Source: Pseudoscleropodium purum (taxonomy: Eukaryota; Streptophyta; Bryopsida; Hypnales; Brachytheciaceae). Taken from it: 64,000 nucleotides of DNA. The stretch is from NCBI GenBank assembly GCA_963969395.1, contig OZ017796.1:1614501-1678500 (forward strand). Reading direction: 5' to 3'. Positions 1 to 11,149 of this stretch are shown piece after piece; the stretch's first letter is position 1; each line of letters starts with the position of its first letter. The notes under the pieces were generated by a model that made no database searches, was not told where the DNA came from, and was given only the letters and a program-made list of their open reading frames with translations. The position numbers and the translations under genes were made by a program.

Positions 1-131
1 GTCTTTCTTGTGCTGTGATTTATCGGAGTGCCGGTCCTTAATGGTTTGTTGGGTTCTCATACGAGTTCCTGTCGTTTTTCTTTTGGTCACTGAACGTTGA
101 CTAAGATTCATACTTCGTATATGGATTCCAG

Positions 132-1733
132 GTTGCAAAGGCCCTCTTTGATGGGCAATTTCTCGAAGTTCACTTCACACGATCTTTCTATAAGCATATT
201 CTGGGAATGAAGGTGACTTATTCCGATATAGAGGTCATTGATCCAGTCTACTTCAAGAATTTGAAGTGGCTCCTCGAGGTATGCTCTTCCTCGAGGGAGC
301 GCTTATTCCTTGTTGAGCACTGTGGGGCTCAAAACGTTTTCTTTTTATTTGTAACTCAAACTAGTCTTTATGCCATCTTTTCTAGTAAGGTTTTTTACAC
401 ATCCCTGGACAGATTGTACAGTACAGAAAATTCTCCAAGACAACTGAGGGATTCAACAATTCTAACCACCATCTTTATGTTGTGATCTAGTTCTTGGATT
501 AGACATTCATACTTCCTACTCTTCGTTAGATGTTTACTTGCAGGTTTGATCATCCAAGAGTTTGCTAGAATAATTTCAAATTCTTCAGTGTTTATTGATT
601 CTTATCCATCATTTGGTTGTAGGTGACGGACTTTGAGCTTATCCCTGGTGGTCTTGACATTCGGGTGACAGAGGAGAATAAGCATGAATTTGTGGACAAA
701 GTCGCAGAGCATCACCTGACAACTGCGATTCGACCACAAATAGAATCATTCATGGAGGGCTTTACTGAGCTTGTTTCACGGGAGCTCATCTCCATCTTTA
801 ATGATGATGAGTTGGAGCTTTTGATCAGTGGCCTGCCAAAAAATGACTGTGAGTCATTACCCATCCTTCAATGATTTGCATGTGATTCTAACAAAGATGT
901 AGAATTGGAGGTTTATTGTTTTTCTCGTTAATCAAGAATCAATTTGCTGCGGCTATGACTCCTTATTGAAACTAACCTCATAATTAGATAAATTCTTCTA
1001 AATTGTGTGTGTTGAATGATAGTGGAGGACTTGAAAGCCAATACTAAGTACACAGGGTATACTGGTACATCGCCTGTGGTTCAACGGTTTTGGGATGTCG
1101 TGCAATCTTTCAGCAGAGAAGACATGGCTTGTCTTTTGCAGTTTGTTACCGGCACATCAACGGTAGTTTGAAATCTTCACATGGCCGTGAGAGTGCAGCT
1201 ATAGATGATCCGTATTTTTTGGCCATTCATGGAGACTGCTGTTCTCTGGTGTCTTCATATTGTTCCTTTTTTTATGTGCTCATTCTCGTTACGAGTGAAT
1301 GCTACAGATCTATTGTTTGATGCTAGTCGATGCTCTAGTTGTTGCATGGAGTACTCAGATTGTATTGATCTGCAGGTGCCCCTGGAGAGTTTCCGAGCTT
1401 TGGAAGGCGGATTCCAGATTCACGAAGCCTACGGATCACCTGACCGACTCCCCTCTGCTCAGACTTGGTATGTTTTAATTAGCTGGTTAATTTTCTTCTT
1501 TGCACGAAGATTTCATGCTTTTGTTCTAATTAACTTGCAAGTTGAATTCCGCGATCTTTCCGAGGCTTTCCAGTTTCAAAATTAGCTTGCGTCTATATTG
1601 ACACTCTTTTCTTGGGTACAACGTATGCAGCTTCAACCGACTGAATCTCCCTAATTACGCCACGAAGGAACAGCTGCAGGATCGGTTGCTTTTGGCAATA
1701 CATGAGGCCCGCGAAGGGTTTAATTTTTCTTAG
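132..1733 (+). CDS. HECT-type E3 ubiquitin ligase (UPL1/UPL2-like), 3' exons only
   Basis: C-terminal HECT domain of a very large UPL1/2-class E3 ligase, which passes ubiquitin from an E2 through a catalytic cysteine to substrate lysines. The 5' part lies outside the window. Exons read as 132-278, 623-848, 1023-1162, 1376-1467 and 1631-1733; all junctions are GT/AG and keep phase. Seen: N-lobe (LFDGQFLEVHFTRSFYKHIL), the LIPGG-DIRVTEENKHEFV block, IRPQIESFMEGF, ELELLISGLP, YTGYTGTSPVVQRFW and LPSAQT. The catalytic Cys codon is split over the last junction (TG at 1466-1467, C at 1631) and gives CFNRL. The stop is TAG at 1731-1733, and the tail HEAREGFNFS differs from the usual EGFGF-type end. 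The conserved HECT block of about 27 residues normally found between NLKWLLE and VTDFEL is not seen in 279-622, so the gene may be damaged. Confidence 0.9.
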
Positions 1734-1948
1734 AAGGGGCAATGCCACTACTACTGCTCAGTTTTGCTACTTATGTTTTTTAATTTTATTCTGGCTACAT
1801 GGGCCATGCATGTTCCTGACAATGGAAAGGAATGCAATGTCATCTGAATGCAAACCGGGCGGCGACCGATCCCACGCACGGTCAGCCGAGCAACAGTCAA
1901 TCGGAGCAATGAAGTGCAGTGCAAGTTAAATAATCCGTCCCCTCCCAG

Positions 1949-1958
1949 CTATAAAAGG
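1949..1958 (+). promoter_or_regulatory. TATA-box-like promoter core inside arm 1
   Basis: CTATAAAAGG is preceded by a CAATCGGAGC (CCAAT-like) segment and followed by a C/T-rich leader with no clear open frame. The whole block is kept in arm 2, where TATA lies at 26493-26502 on the minus strand. It may be the promoter of a lost gene or part of a retroelement LTR; the sequence does not decide between them. Confidence 0.4.
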
Positions 1959-4403
1959 CGAGAGCCTTTTGAACTATGACGCTCATTGTTTCCAAGTTCA
2001 CTACGACGTCACCAATACTCTGTTCCTTCTCTGCTTAGTTCTGTTCATGTTCTGTTCCTATTCTTTCCATCCTACTCCTTCAGTCACAGCTGTGCATTTG
2101 GACTCTTGAGTCTCTGTAAGTTACTTCATTGTCTTGTGAAATACAAATAATCGCTCTGTTCAGAGCTTCGCCATTCCCTGCCTATTGTCAACAGGACCTT
2201 CAGAGATCCAAACTATTCTTCTGCTCTTCTGCTAGTCCGCTATTTAGTCCGGGCTTAGCTTTTTTTTTTCCTCTTATTTCCTTCAAAGACTACCTACAGT
2301 AGCATTCTATATCGTGGCGCAACACTTCACGCGTTGCTACCACTGCGGGTTGGAATCCGTTGACAACGCATTCGAGTAATTGGAATGATCATATTTACAG
2401 TAAGTCTCGTTTGGACTGCATACCACCCTCTGGGTCACCTGTTTATGACTGATGATCACTGTCCAAAATCAGTACAATTCATGTGGTTTTTGACTTCTTG
2501 GTTTGTTGTTTGATAGAAATTGGTGGACAGTACTGTGTTGTTGGAATCTTGTCCTCAATTGCTTCATTATTCATGAGTTGCATGTCGTCGAATGAATGTT
2601 CCGCCAGTTTGGGCAACCCTACGTAATTGGTATCAATTGGACAAAGTCTGGTCCATTGACCGATGTTTGAGTCAACGGATGAGTAGAAATGTTTACCGAA
2701 GTTTGAATCCTTGCACGAAGAAATTTCAGGTCTAACAGGTGTTATTAATAAATAGGCTTACTTTAATTTGGCCGTGAATACATGCATCTGCTTTGGTTTC
2801 TTTCACATGTAGTTGCTTGCACTGATTCATTCTACCGAAAACTACTTTCAGCAGTTAGAATACATCCCAGCTTGAGCACATTTCTGCAACGAATCTTGCG
2901 TGCTAATTCTGGAGGTTGGACGGAGAAACTATGGCTCTTTAGTAAGAATGCTTCAGGCTTTTATTATGCTTACAAGCTTATGCAAGTCGAGGTCCAAGTA
3001 ATATTTTGTTTACTATGAGCAGGAATGCCTACATGGTACAAACATTGGAGAATCGTCATGTGCAACTGGCTGTGTTTCGTTAGTTCTCCTCTTGAATTCA
3101 ATTTGATCTTGCCTGAAACAGCCTGAAACAGGTTCTAAAGTAAGTAATTGAAGATAGGAAACTAAAATCTGCCTTCTTCATCCAACTAATCTGTCGTTCA
3201 GAAGCACTGTCGGAAGTTGTTGAATTTTAGAAATCCAGCTAAATCCGACCCACTTTGAAAACGATGGATTACTGTTAGAGGAGATTCCAACAACTAACTC
3301 GGTGTGCACCAATATCAAACAAATCACAAAGACTCAAATTCATCATGTGCTAATTAAGTTGTGGAACGATGCATGATGATTTCTGGATGTTGAACAGGGT
3401 GTTTCCGGGCAAATGTTTTGTCCAAGTAATTTCTCAATCATGATTTTTCTAAAACAATACTTGAATCATCAAAAGTAACCTTCTTCTTTGACCAATATAT
3501 GAAGTAAATAATGTAATCATTCAAAGATGTAAGTGAAATTTCAAAAAGGGAATCAATTTATTTCAAGAATTTGCTAGAACTTGAGAGTGTTTTCAAAGTT
3601 GGGATATAAATTTGTGAAAATGGAAATGTGGTCATCTTAATGGAAATGTGAGACAATTTTGTGACCATGTGAACTTAATTCTACATTAGAACAAATCTCA
3701 TTGTAACCCAATGGCACCTTAAAGGTTTCACCAATCTGTAAATAAAGTTTCATTGAGAAGTAGGGGAAACAATGTAGATGAAATATTGAGTTAAGGTTTA
3801 TTAGTAATTAAAAAAAACAAATAGATGAAAAACTATAGGGATGAAAATGTGATACATTGAATGATGGATGAAATCATTATACTTTGCACTTAAGAGAAGA
3901 GATGAGGACCAATTACAATGGCCAAAGGTGAAAGGTCATTTCAAAATTCAATTCATCTTTTAAAATCATGTTTGAGTTCAAATCTTATACTTTTATTATA
4001 TACAATAAAATGTTGTATATGAATGTAGAAAATCTTTACTTTTTTATTTTTCTCTATGGCAAATAATCATTACTATGATTTATGCAGGAAATAGTGAAAT
4101 TAAATTAGTAATTATAACAAACACAATTATGTAATGGACAAACATCCTCCATCAACTTTGATATCTTCTCCTACCCTAGTTGTACTTTGCAAAAGTCAAA
4201 CCTTCTTTCAAAGATAAGCATGTCTATTCTATATCCTAGGGAATTCCTATAATATTTTGTAAAGTTGCTTGAAACCTTCATATGACTCTTTTGAATTAAA
4301 TACCCCCTAGAATTTCTTAGTGCTTTTTCAACACTCTTAGTTTTCTTTGAAGACATAGTGATTGAAGGCAAGATGAGGGAAATTTCAATCTTCCTAACAC
4401 AAA

Positions 4404-4523
4404 TCTTGAGAATCTCTATTGAAGCTTTACTTGATATTCTTGTTTGACCCCTAAATGCCCAAGGCTTGAGAATCTCTATTGAGGCCTTACTTGATATTCT
4501 TGTTTGACCCCTAAATACCCAAT
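4404..4523. repeat. 60-bp tandem duplication in arm 1
   Basis: Two units, 4404-4463 and 4464-4523, both start CTTGAGAATCTCTATTGA and run through TTGATATTCTTGTTTGACCC with only a few differences. Arm 2 (about 10200-10260) has a single copy, so the duplication arose in arm 1 after the arms formed, or one unit was lost from arm 2. Confidence 0.85.
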
Positions 4524-5197
4524 GCCTTTTGGAGGCTTTGTGGAATTTGCTCTAAATTAAACAAATTGCTAACATTTTGACAAGTTTAATCATTTTTGAA
4601 AATTTTAACTTCATGAATTCAAACTAGTCATGTTAACAATCGCATGGGAAAAGAACATGGAACAATATCACCAAGATGTGCCTTGCCCTTGAATGCAGAG
4701 AAGTTCACCTAAAGAAAATTCAACTACTTAAATTATTGGTCAAATATTTCTAAAGAATACCACAAATTCAGTCTAAAATACTTATTAACAAGAAAACTTC
4801 TGAACCCAAAACAGGTGTAAAGCCTAAAATTGTGCTAATTCTCATGATATATACATATGACTGAGGCTCTCCTAAAATGCAAAGCCAATTTGCAGTCACT
4901 CCAAACGAGACACAAACTGGTCCTCTCAATGATTCAAATATAGTAAACGACTTTGGTAGTACAAGTTTGGTAGTAGTCTTTGCTTAAACGAGTGCTCAAA
5001 TTAAAAGCGGTTTCCTTATCCACCACAAAATTATGACTTTTTGACACCACCTTGGATGACAGACCCCTCACCTCATGTCTTTCAATCACTTCTTCATTGC
5101 AGTCTGCTAAAACTTATTATTCACCTCACACCTCTATCTAAAAAATATTGGTTACATGTAAAGCACTCATTCTATTCAAGTAGTTATGAAGCTTTAC

Positions 5198-8100
5198 TCA
5201 GTAATCGCCTTTCTGTTTCAACCAAGGAGACAACAGCTTGGTAATTGGTGGGCGATCCATCAAAAATTTCTTTCCAACTTCAGGGACAAATTCAATCGAG
5301 AACGCAGGTCCACACAGCCAAGCTACAGCAGCTCCACCAAGCAGTCCTCCAACCTACACGCCCAATCCAAGTGCATTGGAAACTGTCATTAACGATCCAG
5401 AATGCAGGTACAATGAACCGATGCGAATGCAGATTCTACAGAAACATGCTGAGGTCATGTAAAATGCTCCCACTCCACGAGTCACATGACATTCCCTCAC
5501 ATTCAGTACAATCAGAGTACAGGCAGTAATTCTGTGGACAGGCTTCAAAAGAACAGAGAACCCTGTCAAGTTAACCAGTCGGAGATAAATCACTCAGTTC
5601 TAAATGAGGTACTGTCACTCCGTCCAAAACCATACGAACTTTCCATCAAACTTGAATTGAGATGTATCATCTATAAGGTTAGGTTTTAAAAGATATGCTT
5701 ACGTGACCCCAATTATCAATCTTACTGTATAGCAAGCCAAATCCCTGCCACAAGGAGTCCACGTCAACACATAAATTCTCTTTTGATAATCCTGAACAAC
5801 TCCCATGGAACTAGTGGAAATTTTTCAGGAAGGCAATTCAAAACCAACTCGAATCGCTATAAACAGACAATACAGACTGCACCCCCCTTAAGCTATTACC
5901 AAATTGATAGCAATGATGCGCCCCACTTGAGCTAGACTTTGATCGCCGCCAGCCATAAGAGTTTTATGCCGCGCTAGGAATACAGCCAATGCTCCAACCT
6001 GGCAGCAAACATCATTCAGTAACAAATTTCTCAACCTCCAACATTGAAACTAGTAATCGTGCCATAACTAAGAAGGTGAAAAGTAAAAACACATACATTT
6101 GGGACTTCCACAGATGTGCTTTCTTGTAAAGAGCTAAAATAACAAAAACAGGTTTCTGACAAAGACGAAATGGGCAATCCAATTTTCATCATTAGCAGAT
6201 ACCAATGGCCACAGAACTCCAGGTCATATGGGTGAATCAAAATACTTACAAGACCGAATATTGCTCCTGATGCACCTACAGAAGGCGCTGTGCAAAACGT
6301 GTAACTCAACCCACTACCTGCCACTTGCATCATCTGCTCAGTACCAAGATCAAACCCAAAGATCGAAATGCAAGATTCCAAAGGTACGCTACAAGTTCAA
6401 AATTAATTACTCACAAAATAAGTAACATAATAAACACTATTTCTAGTTGAGGTGGCGGAAGAATTACTTGCGAGAGCAGAAAAACCATAAACTGCAAGAA
6501 ATCGCTTTCCTCCACCCAGTGATTCCACTGTTGGACCAACGGAGTTTAATGAATAAGAATTCACCTGCATCAGCGTATGCCATATATTTCAACAACTTCC
6601 CTCAACGACACGGATCATAATTCCTAAGGTCTGAAGTATGAAAGCATATCAGAATCACAAAATGTCATCAGCGTTTGACCTCTGCGATTAGTAAAGGAAT
6701 GCTTTGGGACATCAAACAGTGGTGAATACCTTACCAGAAGATGCAAAATGTCGGCATGAAGCAACGAATAGGTGACAAGCCTCCACCATTGACCTTTATC
6801 TATCAAGCTGTTCACCTGCTTGAAAACAACAGGTACACATTGATACAACTGTAGAAAAGTTCTCCAGCTCTGAAATAGATTTGTCAAGCTGTACACTCAA
6901 ACCGCGGTTCTCGGCTGGCACACACCACTAATATTCTCCATCGATTCTATAAACAGCACCAAAAATGAACAGCAAATCACCTTGGCTCCTAGTAAAAGCA
7001 GTTGGCCTTGTGACGCTATTTGAGCCCCGAACACTCTGCAAGCAACTTTGCATCATCAACATTCGATGCAATGAATTTCTCCCGCAGGCCGCAGGAAGAA
7101 AAAGTAGTCCAACGAAATCAAATCGACAGTTTCCATCGTCCAGTAATGGAGAAATCAAGTACAGACTCGACTGCTTCGAGGTTCACATCACGCCATGAAT
7201 GCAGATGCACGGAGTAGCAACCGTGCTTAACAATGCAAAATTACACCAAGAATTCGAGTCACAAAGTCTTTCGAAATATGAACACAACGAACCAGATCCA
7301 ATTTCGTTCACACGACAGCAGCCTCGTAAGTCGGGACGTGGAGTTCCTTACACAAGATTCACACCAAGAATGATGTTGGTCCACATGCGGCTTCTGGAGC
7401 CAATGCCGAAGCCCGAACTCCTAGGAACAGAAGATGACCTGTCTTCGCCACCCGTTGATGCTGCTGTAGCAACGGACTTCCTGCGTCCACTCTTTTTCCT
7501 CCCTTCCACGAACCTGATTATAGAATTCCACGGCAAGGAAATGCCTGCAACGAAGAATTGAGCCCCAGTCTCAGTAAGTCTCAGATAACCTGAATTCACC
7601 TCCAGAGGCACTTGCAAGCAGGTCTCCCCAATTGCTCCGGACACCTGCTGCTGCTGCGGTAGACTTCGATTACCAAGCTCCTGCAAAACCACAAGACGCA
7701 GTCCCTCAATCCTGTTCTAACGAACTCAAGAGAAGTGACTCCACCTGGCCAAATAACTCTCGACACTCACGGAGGCCTATGAATCCGGTGTGGTATGTGG
7801 GGATTGCATGATCCACATCGCCAAATACTAATACTGTCAGAAAGTAATCACCTCAGACGAGATGCCATTGATGAAGGCCATGACAGAAAGTAGTGTGCCT
7901 TTAAGAAGAGCGAGTGACAACTCATGCAAATCCATACCAACAGGCTCAGGACAGTCAGAGGAACTACAGAACAGCAAAGGGCAAGTCAAGCCAAGCCCTC
8001 CGACATAGAAAGAGAACCCTAACCCACTTGGAAGGGCTGGAGAAGACTGGATGAAGCCCAGTGGTGGAGCTGCAAGGCGCCGGCAATCAGAAATCCGGAA

Positions 8101-8264
8101 TTGGAGACGGATACCGCCAGGGCCCGGGAGGTCAAATTAGGGAAGCGCGCACTGGCGCTGGAGCTCCGCACCCTTGCCTGGCCGCACATCAGGCCGCCTA
8201 ACGCTGCTATCCAGTCGGGACTCCTGCCCATGCCCATGCCCATCGCTCCGCTACCCATGGCCAT
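5198..8264 (-). CDS. Rhomboid-like intramembrane serine protease, chloroplast RBL10/RBL11 type (complete, 9 exons)
   Basis: Rhomboids cut membrane proteins within the bilayer using a Ser-His dyad. Minus-strand exons: 8264-8028, 7680-7352, 7035-6981, 6815-6735, 6564-6468, 6323-6250, 5998-5900, 5744-5703 and 5353-5198. They sum to 1170 nt (389 aa), with GT/AG junctions and phases that join cleanly. Exon 1 ([11 protein letters not shown], then Ser/Arg-rich) looks like a plastid transit peptide. Motifs in order: [24 protein letters not shown]-type block [40 protein letters not shown], the Ser site [11 protein letters not shown] (Ser285), [20 protein letters not shown] (His338) and [16 protein letters not shown]. 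His338 is the last codon of exon 8. The set resembles plant chloroplast RBL10/11; the localisation is inferred. The gene sits in the loop of the inverted duplication and has two partial copies elsewhere in the window. Confidence 0.92.
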
Positions 8265-8298
8265 GGAGACACAGTCACCGCCACTCTGAGCTCGAATC

Positions 8299-8313
8299 TA
8301 AACCCTAAACCCC
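8299..8313 (-). promoter_or_regulatory. Telo-box upstream of the rhomboid start
   Basis: TAAACCCTAAACCCC lies 35 bp upstream of the rhomboid start codon. AAACCCTAA telo-boxes are known plant promoter/5'UTR elements bound by telomere-repeat-binding factors. The regulatory role here is inferred from position alone. Confidence 0.5.
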
Positions 8314-9192
8314 ATTCAATTCGACCGCATTAATCTCGACCACCGCACCCATCGCCAGGAACAACAATCCCTGCAGCAGCAACAACATCTTCATCTCTAA
8401 GTTAATAATTTTACCGTCCTGGATTCCACATGAAGAAACCTACCAGGAAGCTGTGCCGCCCATGGAGAGGCGCTGTGTTGGCGCCAGAACAAATTAGAGA
8501 GCAGCAACGTGAAATTATGCCCGACAGAGTAGTAGCAGCAAACAGCACCTGATTGAAATTGCGAATGACTTGCGAAAAATCAGTGAAGAAATTGTCTGTG
8601 GTTCGGGTATTACTACATTTAATGTAGCGAGTGCTTGCGTTGCTTACTAATTGTCTGTGCGGAGTATCACCCAAAATCGTTGCCCCGGTCCCCTGGTGCT
8701 ATAGGTTGAACTGGCACTGATTTGCGTTTGGTGCCGCAAAGTGTGATGAAAACGGAGAGAGTCTATTTTCAAATTATGTCATATTTATACATTGAAACCA
8801 TAAGAATATACATCAATTTGATGTTTTCTTGCCTTAAAAATTGGTCATTGCTCACGTGACAAAGAGATCGAGTTACCTTCAGAAAAACAGAAGGTGGTCA
8901 AATCCCCATCCGAGCTTCTTGCTGCTTGTCCTCCACGCAACCCCGCCTTCACATGCGCTTCCGCTTCCCCACAGAGTGCGCCTGCTGACAAATCAACACC
9001 CCAAAATTCAAACTCTTCCGACTCACATGGGCAGTACTTTCCGAGCACTTCACAAATTGAAGCGGCCGTCTTCGTCCTCAGCAGCACTATATAACGAACT
9101 CGCAAACAAGGCTTCCAAACCATCCGGGGCGAGCAGTCTCGAAACTTTTCAAGACTCTAGTACATTGATCAAAATTCAAGCACGTTGAGGAG
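8314..9192. other. Rhomboid upstream region / possible divergent promoter
   Basis: No convincing exon is seen. TATATAA at about 9088-9094 faces right, toward a small open frame starting at 9193, so the region may be a shared promoter for leftward (rhomboid) and rightward transcription. Several short open frames on both strands overlap each other and match no family I recognise. Confidence 0.35.
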
Positions 9193-9369
9193 ATGATTCA
9201 GGCTCACAATTCACTTCACAATTCACGAGCGCGCTACAAACAGTCGATGATGCAGAAACGCATGGAGACACTATCTCTACAGTCGAAATCTAAACAGTTC
9301 GTGGCCTGTTTGATCAAGGAACCAACCAAATCCTCTGGAGCGCCTCGAAGTCCACAATCTGGAAGATGA
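9193..9369 (+). CDS. Small open frame (58 aa), unknown; possible first exon
   Basis: A 58-residue reading frame starts MIQAHNSLHNSR and ends PQSGR; it is rich in Gln, Ser and Lys. A TATA-like box lies about 100 bp upstream and a GTGAGT donor-like site lies just after the stop (about 9380). No domain is recognised. It may be the first exon of a gene cut off by the repeat that begins around 9700, or a chance frame. Composition is less AT-rich than the DNA that follows. Confidence 0.2.
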   Translation: MIQAHNSLHNSRARYKQSMMQKRMETLSLQSKSKQFVACLIKEPTKSSGAPRSPQSGR

Positions 9370-10129
9370 ACAGATTGGCAGTGAGTCCACTTCGTCTTTT
9401 TCATTCATCCATTTTTCGGACAGGTGCCCAGCAGTGATCCCAGAATGGGTTCAGGGTCACTAAACACCGAGGGCACAAAAAAATTAAGTAGAAACTGAGT
9501 GAAATTTAGCCAGTTTTGGGATCGCTATTGCCTAGTGCCTAGTTAGTTCTACATCATTTAAACCATTAAGGACTGGCCAAACACTTTTTGGTTCAAATTG
9601 ATACTTTTTCATTGGTAGTCAGAGTTTTAGAATGAATTTGAATTCAAACGAAAGGGAACAGGTGTGGGAAATTTACAACTAAATGTATTGGAACAAGAAA
9701 CAAGAAAATTTATATTGCCATGCAATTTTGGGGATGAAAAACAAACACAATATTGGCTGAAAATATGAAAACTAGTATGAAAATCATTGCAAAATTTGTC
9801 ATGCATTTACTACAAAGCCCCAAACAATCAAACTATTTCAATCAATATGGTTAGATCTCTAGAATGCATCATGGTTTGGTGTTTTTTTCCATGTTCAATT
9901 TGGGACTAAAAAAAGTATTGCTTGCCCTTAGAATCAACCACACTCCTTAATGGGTTAAAGTAAACAAGTGTGTGATAAACATAATGGTTGGTTTACCTTG
10001 TTGACATTTTTTTTAAATTGAATTTATTTTAATATAAAGACAATTATGAGAAATGCAAAGAAAAATTAATTTTTTTTTAACAATGTACAAATTTATTTTG
10101 AATTTTTGAAATGTGCTACCCAATTGGCC
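9370..10129. other. AT-rich spacer before arm 2
   Basis: No gene is seen. The stretch is AT-rich with many A and T runs and weak similarity to the inner, decayed part of arm 1. It marks the loop-side end of the inverted duplication, whose exact limit cannot be set by eye. Confidence 0.4.
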
Positions 10130-10426
10130 TAAAGTAATCTCTAGACTATCTCTAAAGTTAAATTTATTGCAAATTTCATGAAGCCCTCAAAAGGTGTTGG
10201 ACATTTAGGAGTCAAGCAAGAATATCAAACAAGATTTCAATAGAGATTTTGAGGACTTTGTGTTGGCAAGATTGAGTTTTAAAATGGCCTTTTATCCTTT
10301 GGTAGTGTAGTTGGCCCTCTTAAACTCTATTAAGTGGAAAATATCATGATTTCATCCATCATTCTAAATTCAGAGTATCAAATTTCATCCACATTTCATT
10401 TGCATTGTTTTCCCTACTTTTCAATG
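10130..10426. repeat. Inverted duplication, arm 2, left piece
   Basis: Reverse complement of arm 1 from about 3751 to 4560, with gaps. It ends at the 3-bp target ATG (10424-10426), directly before the CACTA element. The remainder of arm 2 resumes at 24718 on the other side. Confidence 0.75.
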
Positions 10427-10452
10427 CACTAGAAGAGAACGGTGTGTTTTAA
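10427..10452 (+). repeat. CACTA left terminal inverted repeat
   Basis: Starts CACTAGAAGAGAACGGTG. It differs from the right end at four of 26 positions, by eye. It is followed at once by the 110-bp subterminal segment that matches 23545-23760 in inverted orientation. Confidence 0.8.
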
Positions 10453-10536
10453 ATGAGTTTTTAAATATAGTCCTAAACATAAGATTTTAAATAAATCTGA
10501 TATTTAACTAATTATGGACAAATCCATAGTCCAGAA
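10453..10536 (+). repeat. CACTA left subterminal inverted repeat
   Basis: The block with ATAGTCCTAAACATAAG and AACTAATTATGGACAAAT is matched in reverse complement by 23545-23760. In the right copy a 92-bp hairpin (23605-23696) sits inside it, and the right copy lies about 0.95 kb from the element end while the left copy starts 26 bp from its end. The element's ends are thus asymmetric. Confidence 0.75.
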
Positions 10537-10875
10537 ATACATTGGCTGTCAGCCGATATAGTCGAATGCATAGATTTGTGTGTCATAAGCAATGAACAGA
10601 AATGGACGCAACTACTAAACAAACCAAAGTACCACAACACACGGCAAGTTATTGAGTTCAGAGCATCCAATTAGTAGTTAAATGAATAATTTCATAAGCT
10701 CCTATGTTGTGTCCAAATTTGGAACAAAGTATCGGCTAGAGCCTGATACTGCCAATCGATTCCTAACATCATTCTCTAAAGCACCTAGATCTATGAAAGT
10801 GTTTGCACTACGTAAAGTATGAAAATCGACTATGGCAGCCATCTGTAAGATGAAGAGCAATGAATGCTCCTCTTT

Positions 10876-10891
10876 AAACCCTAAACCCTAA
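10876..10891. promoter_or_regulatory. Telo-box pair in the left part of the CACTA element
   Basis: AAACCCTAAACCCTAA, two telomere-like units, lies 260 bp beyond the 3' end of the first minus-strand gene. Similar CCTAAACCCT motifs lie at 17221-17230 and 17805-17814 in the divergent gene region. Role unknown. Confidence 0.5.
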
Positions 10892-11149
10892 GTCCATCCG
10901 ATCCAATGAACTGAATCGCTCGTATCAGCTGGCAGCCGATATCCCCCCCAAAAAACTCCAGAGAACAGGTCTTGAAGTGAAGAGGCAATCGATTCGAGAA
11001 TACTGGCGTTGACAATAAAGCCGTTCAAATTTGGGAATAAGATAAAGGGGACGAGATTGGAAGGTATTGAAACCCCCCCTGATTCCAGTTTGCAAGGGTA
11101 TCGGCTGGTGGCCGACACCATGTAGGGCAAATCACCAGAATATTCCATT

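Larger units (their letters stand above)
1797..4590. repeat. Inverted duplication, arm 1 (contains the empty site of the CACTA element)
   Basis: This stretch is matched in reverse complement by 26658-24718 and then by 10426-about 10130. The match starts at the ACATGGGCCAT region just after the UPL stop codon, is high (roughly 85-95% by eye) to about 3740, and decays further in. At 3751-3753 it holds CAT, the complement of the ATG target that is duplicated around the CACTA element in arm 2. It is therefore the unoccupied version of that site. No intact gene is seen; short open frames inside it (for example 2782-3018) are not conserved in arm 2. Confidence 0.85.

Noticed and set aside
2290..2400. 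tRNA-like or primer-site-like segment (GTGGCGCAACACTTCACG)
   Set aside because: No cloverleaf could be drawn and no LTR pair flanks it.
6905..6925. Palindrome half-site (GCCAGCCGAGAACCGC relative) outside the transposon, with a copy near 45425
   Set aside because: Only one half matches and it sits in rhomboid intron 3; chance similarity.
7199..7561. 120-codon open frame (starts [15 protein letters not shown]) and its identical twin at 44784-45146
   Set aside because: It is antisense to rhomboid exon 2 and intron 2; the twin is identical only because the DNA was duplicated.
8019..8289. Overlapping plus-strand frame at 8101-8289 rich in Pro and Met
   Set aside because: It is the antisense shadow of rhomboid exon 1.
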